64,000 nucleotides of DNA from Rhodopseudomonas pseudopalustris (GTDB taxonomy: Bacteria; Pseudomonadota; Alphaproteobacteria; Rhizobiales; Xanthobacteraceae): positions 1 to 64,000 of the forward strand of contig NZ_FODT01000007.1 in assembly GCF_900110435.1 (NCBI RefSeq), written 5' to 3'. Of the stretch, positions 57,113 through 64,000 are shown in pieces (position 1 is the first letter of the stretch; every line of letters starts with the position of its first letter). The notes below the pieces were generated by a model, which was given only the letters and a program-made list of their open reading frames with translations, was not told where the DNA came from and did no database searches. The translations under genes and the position numbers were made by a program.

Positions 57113-58431
57113 TCAGCTGGACAGATACGAGCGACGTCGGCACAGCGGGTTCTTCGATCCGAAAGCATAGCATCGTAGGTTTCGCGGCGCTTGCTCTGCT
57201 CGTCTGCGGTGCAGGCGCCTGGGCAATGAACACAGAGCTCGCCGGTGCGGTTGTCGCACCGGGGGTCTTGGTAGTCGAATCCGACGTCAAGAAGGTGCAG
57301 CATCCAACCGGAGGCGTAGTTGGAGAGATTCTAGTGCGCGACGGCCAACGAGTGCTTACAGGTGAGGTTTTGGTGAGGCTCGACGAAACGGTGACACGCG
57401 CCAATCTAACTATCTTAATCAAGAGTCTTAACGAGTTAAACGCGCGAAAGGCGCGTCTGGAAGCCGAGCGGGACGGTGTAAATGACATTATCTATCCCAC
57501 CGAGCTCATCATGCAATCCGCCGATCGCGAGATCAATAGCCTATTGGCCGGCGAGACCCGACTATTCGAATTGCGTCGCTTGGCAAGGCAAGGTCAGAAG
57601 TCTCAACTCACTGAGCGGATCGGCCAGATCAATGAAGAGATTTCTGGCTTAACGGGACAGTCTGCCTCGAAGCGACGAGAGATCGAGTTCATTCGTCAGG
57701 AACTGTCGGGTGTTCGCGAGCTATGGCAGAAGAGACTCGTTCCCATGAATCGCGTGATGAGCCTTGAGCGCGAGGGAGAGCGACTGGACGGCGAGGCGAA
57801 CCAACTTATTGCGGGAGCAGCGCAAGCAAAGGGCAAGCAGACGGAGACCAGCTTGCAAATAATCCAAATCGATCAAGATCTACGAAGCGACGTGGCCAAG
57901 GAACTCCGTGAAATTCAGGCGAAGACAGCAGAACTGTTAGAGCGGAAAATTGCCGCAGAAGACCAGCTTAAGCGAATCGATATTCGCGCTCCGCGGAGTG
58001 GATCGGTCCATCAGCTAGCTGTCCACACAATTGGCGGGGTTGTCGGGGCGAGTGAGACGTTGATGATAATTGTGCCGGAAGATGATGCATTGAATGTTGA
58101 GGCCAAAATCGCGCCCAGCGATATTGATCAGGTGCGAGTGGGACAACGCGCGGTGCTCCGATTTTCAGCATTTAGCCAACGAACCACGCCCGAGATCGGG
58201 GGGAGCGTTAGCCACGTCTCTGCTGATGTAACGCAGGATCAGAAATCTCCAGCAACATTTTACGTCGCACGCATCGGCTTTTCTAAAGAAGAAATTGGCG
58301 GTCTAGGTAGTGTTCGCCTAGTGCCTGGTATGCCGGTAGAGGCGTTTATTCAGGCGGACTACAGAAGCGTCGCCTCGTACCTAGTCAAACCTCTCCATGA
58401 TCAAATCATGAAGGCGTTTCGCGAAAGATAG
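57109..58431 (+). CDS. HlyD-family membrane fusion protein of type I secretion
   Basis: This 440-aa periplasmic adaptor has one N-terminal membrane span (VGFAALALLVCGAGAWAM), then a biotinyl-lipoyl-like strand VKKVQHPTGGVVGEILVRDG. A long coiled-coil hairpin covers about 95-290, and the C-terminal beta domain contains IRAPRSGSVHQLAVHTIGGV. It matches PrtE/HlyD partners of RTX exporters. It overlaps the ABC gene by 4 nt (ATGA). An outer-membrane TolC-like channel is not in the window and must be supplied from elsewhere. Confidence 0.93.
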   Translation: MISWTDTSDVGTAGSSIRKHSIVGFAALALLVCGAGAWAMNTELAGAVVAPGVLVVESDVKKVQHPTGGVVGEILVRDGQRVLTGEVLVRLDETVTRANLTILIKSLNELNARKARLEAERDGVNDIIYPTELIMQSADREINSLLAGETRLFELRRLARQGQKSQLTERIGQINEEISGLTGQSASKRREIEFIRQELSGVRELWQKRLVPMNRVMSLEREGERLDGEANQLIAGAAQAKGKQTETSLQIIQIDQDLRSDVAKELREIQAKTAELLERKIAAEDQLKRIDIRAPRSGSVHQLAVHTIGGVVGASETLMIIVPEDDALNVEAKIAPSDIDQVRVGQRAVLRFSAFSQRTTPEIGGSVSHVSADVTQDQKSPATFYVARIGFSKEEIGGLGSVRLVPGMPVEAFIQADYRSVASYLVKPLHDQIMKAFRER

Positions 58432-58446
58432 GATTGGACGCCTTGA

Positions 58447-58515
58447 GCGCTTGTGGCGGACGAACCCTACGCACGCAAGGTCAAGGAGTCATTTGCCAAG
58501 GATGCCTACTGAGTG
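58447..58515 (+). pseudogene. Possible TRAP-transporter binding protein C-terminal scrap
   Basis: The frame LVADEPYARKVKESFAKDAY followed by a stop resembles the last helix of DctP-type TRAP solute-binding proteins. Only about 22 codons are recognisable. The next 150 bp have no gene. It may be the remains of a chromosomal gene cut when neighbouring DNA arrived. Low certainty. Confidence 0.25.
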
Positions 58516-58654
58516 CTTCCTGCGCCCGTGGTGCAGGACTGAGTTCTGGGAAACTTTATGGTCCTTCAGATCGAGTTTGATGGTTGGGATGCATCGGCAG
58601 GGCTGTGGCCCAGAGCTAATGAAGCTACGACGTAATCTCCGCGGGAGAAGAGTC

Positions 58655-58755
58655 GTTCAGGCCGCCGTCTCAAACAACAATTTGAGATGGTTGCAGGTCC
58701 CCGCAACCAAGTTGACTTGCGAAACCCCGGTCCCAGTGGCCGGGGTTTTCGTTTT
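58655..58755 (+). ncRNA. Candidate small RNA module, copy 2 (conserved hairpin plus terminator)
   Basis: The 34 bp at 58678-58711 are identical to 22541-22574, including the GGTTGC/GCAACC hairpin. A different Rho-independent terminator follows: AAACCCCGG pairing with CCGGGGTTT and a T-rich end (58722-58755). The preceding 25 bp are also similar between copies. The downstream 210 bp up to the CRISPR array hold nothing else that I can name. Confidence 0.45.
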
Positions 58756-58965
58756 GAGGAATCGCAAGGATTCCAGCGAGATCGCCTCGGACATCGATCT
58801 TCAATTCATCATCCTGCGCGTCAGGACGATCTCCTTTGCGAGCGATCGTAAGACTTCAGCGGCCTTCGGACGAGGACAGACGCTCCCCACGCCCGCGTCA
58901 TTCCCTCTCCGACATTCCGTCCCTGTTAGATTGTTTCGCATCACGCCGACATGCAGCGTCCAGTA

Positions 58966-61186
<2,221 letters not shown>

Positions 61187-61369
61187 GTCAGTAGCAATAG
61201 CCGACTGCAACGCCACGTGAAATCGCACGGTTTGCGCGAACGTCAGCTTATGGCCAGGCGCACCACGTCGTGAAATGCCGCTGGCCGCATAAGCATCTTG
61301 AATCACGGCGGTTTAGTCCGGTGCGAAGGTTCCGACTCCTGCGCGTGCGCTCTGGGTTCGCGCTCCAGA
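61187..61369 (-). promoter_or_regulatory. CRISPR leader region
   Basis: The 183 bp between the leader-proximal repeat and the cas2 stop should hold the array promoter and integration signals, given the repeat orientation. I cannot point to a convincing -10/-35 pair. It is not notably AT-rich. Confidence 0.6.
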
Positions 61370-61660
61370 TCAGACGATCAGCGGTTCGCCGAAATCCGTT
61401 GCCGGCTTGGCGCCCACATGTTCGACGCGTCGGCGCCAATTGGAGCCCAGGAAGTAGTATCGAAGGCTGTCGTGCTTCGGCGAGATCAGACTTTCCAGCC
61501 GGGATCGCAGCGCGGTCCATTGCGCGGGATCGACTTCGATCTCGAACACGGAATACTGCACGCGCTGGCCATAGTCCTGGCACGCCCGGGCGACGCGCCG
61601 CAACCGTGCTTGACCGCCGGGTTCGCTGGTACGGACGTCGTAGGTCACTAGGACGAGCAT
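61370..61660 (-). CDS. cas2: CRISPR-associated endonuclease Cas2
   Basis: This 96-aa protein starts MLVLVTYDVRTSEPGG, carrying the conserved Asp of the Cas2 ferredoxin-like fold. The segment YGQRVQYSVFEIEVDPAQW is typical of the I-C branch. With Cas1 it forms the spacer-integration complex. The ATG at 61660 is 25 bp after the cas1 stop. It is the last cas gene before the leader. Confidence 0.95.
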   Translation of the reverse strand: MLVLVTYDVRTSEPGGQARLRRVARACQDYGQRVQYSVFEIEVDPAQWTALRSRLESLISPKHDSLRYYFLGSNWRRRVEHVGAKPATDFGEPLIV

Positions 61661-61685
61661 CGCAGGCCTCTTGCTTCGCGTTCGG

Positions 61686-62720
61686 CTATTTCCAGATCCA
61701 AGGCGGATAGGCGTCCAAGTCACCGCGCAAGTGTCGGCTGAGAAGCTGTGCCTGCAGATAGGGAACGAGCCCCAGCTTCGCGGTCTCGTCGAGAAAGGGA
61801 TGGCGCCGTTCTTCCTTCTTGCGATCCTGCCAGGCTGTCAGCACGGTGCGTCGGCCATCGTCTGTGAGAAGTGTCGCACCGCCGTCCAGGTTCTCGAAAT
61901 CGCGTGGCCGCAACTGCCGACGGTTGATCAGCGAGAGCGCCAGACGATCCGCCAGGACCGGTCGCAATTCCTCCATCAGATCGAGGGCGAGGCTCGGGCG
62001 GCCCGGCCGGTCGCGGTGCAGGAAGCCAACCGCGGGATCCAGGCCGACCGCTTCAGCGGCGCTTCGGCAGTCATGTGTCAACAACACGTAGATGAAGGAA
62101 AGTACGGCATTGACGGCGTCGCGCGGCGGCCTGCGACTGCGACCGCCGAATTGCATCTCCTTGTCAGTTACGCGGATCAGATGCCCGAACACCGAGAAGT
62201 AGCCGAGCGCGGCTTCACCCTCGGCGCCACGCAAAGCGTCGACTCCCAGGTTCGCCAAAGTGACTCGCCGCACGATGCCGGCCATGCGATCAACCACGGC
62301 CTCGATCTGCGCGCGCGGGCCGGCCGCCATCTCGGCCCCATAGTCCCGCAGCGATCGCTGCAGCACCGCCCGCTGGTTTGCCACCTTGGCCGAGACCAGG
62401 CTGCGAACCACGTCGTCGGCTTGCTCCGACATTCGATATTGAGCACGGCGCAGCAGCACATTGCCGCTCACAGGTCCTTCGATCCGCGCCTGAAACCGGC
62501 CCGCGCGATCGAGCAGAACGATGGTGATGCCACGCGGCGCCAGCGCCTGGATCAGCGGCGGCGACAGATAGACCCCGCCAAATACAACGACCGACGACAG
62601 CATGTGAAATGGCACGCGCGCACGTTCCTCCTTGTCCACCTCAGCGACGAGGTTCTCTCCGTCCTTCCGCAGTGATGCGCCCTCGGCGGTGACGTATAGC
62701 GTGTTGAGAAGCTTCTTCAC
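61686..62720 (-). CDS. cas1: CRISPR-associated integrase Cas1 (type I-C)
   Basis: This is a 344-aa protein of normal I-C length. It opens KKLLNTLYVTAEGASLRKDG; the catalytic part includes NAVLSFIYVLLTHDCRSAAE (with the conserved helix bearing Glu) and GFLHRDRPGRPSLALDLMEE with the metal-binding His and Glu. It integrates new spacers together with Cas2. The GTG start (62720) overlaps the cas4 stop by 4 nt. Confidence 0.96.
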   Translation of the reverse strand: MKKLLNTLYVTAEGASLRKDGENLVAEVDKEERARVPFHMLSSVVVFGGVYLSPPLIQALAPRGITIVLLDRAGRFQARIEGPVSGNVLLRRAQYRMSEQADDVVRSLVSAKVANQRAVLQRSLRDYGAEMAAGPRAQIEAVVDRMAGIVRRVTLANLGVDALRGAEGEAALGYFSVFGHLIRVTDKEMQFGGRSRRPPRDAVNAVLSFIYVLLTHDCRSAAEAVGLDPAVGFLHRDRPGRPSLALDLMEELRPVLADRLALSLINRRQLRPRDFENLDGGATLLTDDGRRTVLTAWQDRKKEERRHPFLDETAKLGLVPYLQAQLLSRHLRGDLDAYPPWIWK

Positions 62721-63388
62721 GGCATGTCGCTCCGTGGCGTGTCCGCGAGCGCGTCCTGGATCGCACGATTGCGGAAGTCGGCGGCGGATTCCCGCGCGAG
62801 TTTCGGCCGGCATAGATCGAGCAAGGAACACGCGTTGCAGCGATCGGCTCGGAAGTTCGCTGCCGGCGTCCGGCCCGCATCCACCAGCGCGCGGAAGCTG
62901 ATGGCGACGTCTTCGGTCAATCGGCGCAGTTCGGCGTCGAACGGCACGCCGACGCGGCGGCGCGTACTGGCGTAGAACAGCGCGCCTTCGGGCACCGGGC
63001 GGCCGGTCATTTCCTCAAGGCACAGCGCCTGCGCGCAGAGCTGCACTTCATCAGCGCGGTGCAGCTTGGCCTTGCCGCGTTTGTATTCGACGGGGAAAGC
63101 GGTCTCGCCATCGGGCCCATCGCGAAATTCAACCAGATCGGCGGTGCCGGCGAGATTCAGTCGTCGGCAGGCCAGCGGCATGGCGCTGACGCGCCGGATG
63201 CTGCCGCGGCGATGGTCGGCAGCCTCGTGCACGCTGTTATGCAGCACCCGGCCTTCGGCGGTGAAGCGGTTCTCCTCCCACATTCGTTCGATGTGGATCA
63301 GCGCCGCCTGGCGCAGGCAATACACCGCATGCTGCAGCGCCGACAGCGCAATCGGATCGTCGAGCTCGGGTGCAGCGCCTGGCAGCAT
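62717..63388 (-). CDS. cas4: CRISPR-associated exonuclease Cas4 (type I-C)
   Basis: This 223-aa RecB-like nuclease contains VYCLRQAALIH with the first cluster Cys, the catalytic DLVEF and VEYKRGKAK (D...E-x-K), and CNACSLLDLC with the remaining cluster cysteines. It trims prespacers and checks the PAM during adaptation. The ATG at 63388 lies 16 bp after the cas7 stop. Its place between cas7 and cas1 is standard for I-C. Confidence 0.95.
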   Translation of the reverse strand: MLPGAAPELDDPIALSALQHAVYCLRQAALIHIERMWEENRFTAEGRVLHNSVHEAADHRRGSIRRVSAMPLACRRLNLAGTADLVEFRDGPDGETAFPVEYKRGKAKLHRADEVQLCAQALCLEEMTGRPVPEGALFYASTRRRVGVPFDAELRRLTEDVAISFRALVDAGRTPAANFRADRCNACSLLDLCRPKLARESAADFRNRAIQDALADTPRSDMP

Positions 63389-63404
63389 GATCGCGTGCCA
63401 TCGA

Positions 63405-64000
63405 TCAGAACAGTTCGACCACCTCGATCCCGTCGGGCAGGGCGTCGCGGTCGATCGTGACCTCGTAGTCGGAGAACTGCCGTGCCGGCTTGGCGTTATC
63501 GAGGCGGGCGTCACCTGGCGCCATCAGATCGTCACCGCTGCGACGCCACACCTTGACGCGGTCGAACAGCGCCTGGGCGTGGGCATTGCCCAGCGCCGAA
63601 GCGTGCTTGAAGGCGATGCCGCGCCGCGACACCATCTCGCCGCGCGAAGCCGAGCGGTCGTGCTCGAACATCGAGGCCAGCGACGCGAACAGATGGTCGA
63701 GATCGTCCTGGCCAAAGCCGGTGCGCTCGGTGAGTTTGGCGTTGACGAAGATGTGGGCGCGGTACAGTCCGTAAGGGACGATGTGCTTGCGGCCCATGGT
63801 GCGGTTCTCGGTGCGCTCGTCGTCACCGCCCTTGTCGCGCTCGGCCTTTTCCTTCTCATTGGTGGCGGCCATGCGGGTGATCGAGATTTCCAGCGGCAGG
63901 ATCGGCTCGATCGAGGTGGCGAACGTCACCTGAACGGGGCCGCGCACCTGGCCGGCATTGATGCCGGTGCTCATCACCGCGCCGAACGTGCGGACGTCGA
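63405..64000 (-). CDS. cas7: CRISPR-associated Cas7 (Csd2), 3' part
   Basis: The visible 197 codons are the C-terminal part of the Cascade backbone subunit of type I-C: FGAVMSTGINAGQVRGPVQV, then LEISITRMAATNEKEKAERD, GRKHIVPYGLYRAHIFVNAK and a final VTIDRDALPDGIEVVELF. The start lies past the right edge of the window. The rest of the operon (cas3, cas5, cas8c) is expected upstream on the minus strand, beyond 64000. Confidence 0.95.
   Translation of the reverse strand, partial: DVRTFGAVMSTGINAGQVRGPVQVTFATSIEPILPLEISITRMAATNEKEKAERDKGGDDERTENRTMGRKHIVPYGLYRAHIFVNAKLTERTGFGQDDLDHLFASLASMFEHDRSASRGEMVSRRGIAFKHASALGNAHAQALFDRVKVWRRSGDDLMAPGDARLDNAKPARQFSDYEVTIDRDALPDGIEVVELF

Overview
The window looks like a chromosomal segment of a GC-rich alphaproteobacterium of the Rhodopseudomonas/Bradyrhizobium type. 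I infer this from the codon bias, the IS families present and the similarity of many products to that group; no rRNA or complete tRNA is present to confirm it.

Layout. (1) 1-3.0 kb: an IS graveyard (IS481-, IS30- and IS5-type remnants) around one histidine kinase gene. (2) 3.0-22.2 kb: a cluster of cobalamin-independent metabolism. An aerobic class I ribonucleotide reductase (nrdA-nrdB plus a Rossmann-fold gene) and an anaerobic class III reductase (nrdD, a separate 63-aa glycyl-radical polypeptide, nrdG) each lie behind their own cobalamin riboswitch. An XRE/ScfR-RamB-type regulator diverges from a thioesterase-prpD-prpC-prpB set (2-methylcitrate cycle). A third cobalamin riboswitch precedes metE (B12-independent methionine synthase). 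A fourth has been separated from its downstream sequence by a 1,268-bp IS3-family element with a 4-bp target duplication. The shared logic is that each enzyme bypasses a B12-dependent one, so expression should rise when B12 is scarce.

(3) 22.5-43.7 kb: an accessory region rich in defence- or toxin-like genes. It contains a zincin-like protein; a seven-gene minus-strand run (HipB-like, HipA-like, possible PD-(D/E)xK protein, large AAA_13-type ATPase, two unknowns of which one is HEPN-like, truncated Fic-like protein); a STAS-like/DUF4417-like/GHKL ATPase group; a truncated OLD-family ATPase overlapping a HEPN/AbiU2-like gene; a DUF2235-PIN pair; and a Sel1-repeat/membrane pair.

(4) 44.0-58.4 kb: a type I secretion locus. 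A 3,527-aa RTX protein with an N-terminal lipase-like domain and seven exact-period 369-bp tandem repeats is followed by its ABC exporter and HlyD-type adaptor; no TolC gene is visible. (5) 58.9-64 kb: a type I-C CRISPR-Cas locus with 34 repeats, then cas2, cas1, cas4 and the 3' part of cas7, all reading on the minus strand. cas3, cas5 and cas8c must lie beyond the right edge.

A 34-bp identical sequence followed by a Rho-independent terminator occurs at 22.54 and 58.68 kb, bracketing regions 3 and 4. It may mark island ends or be a two-copy small-RNA family.
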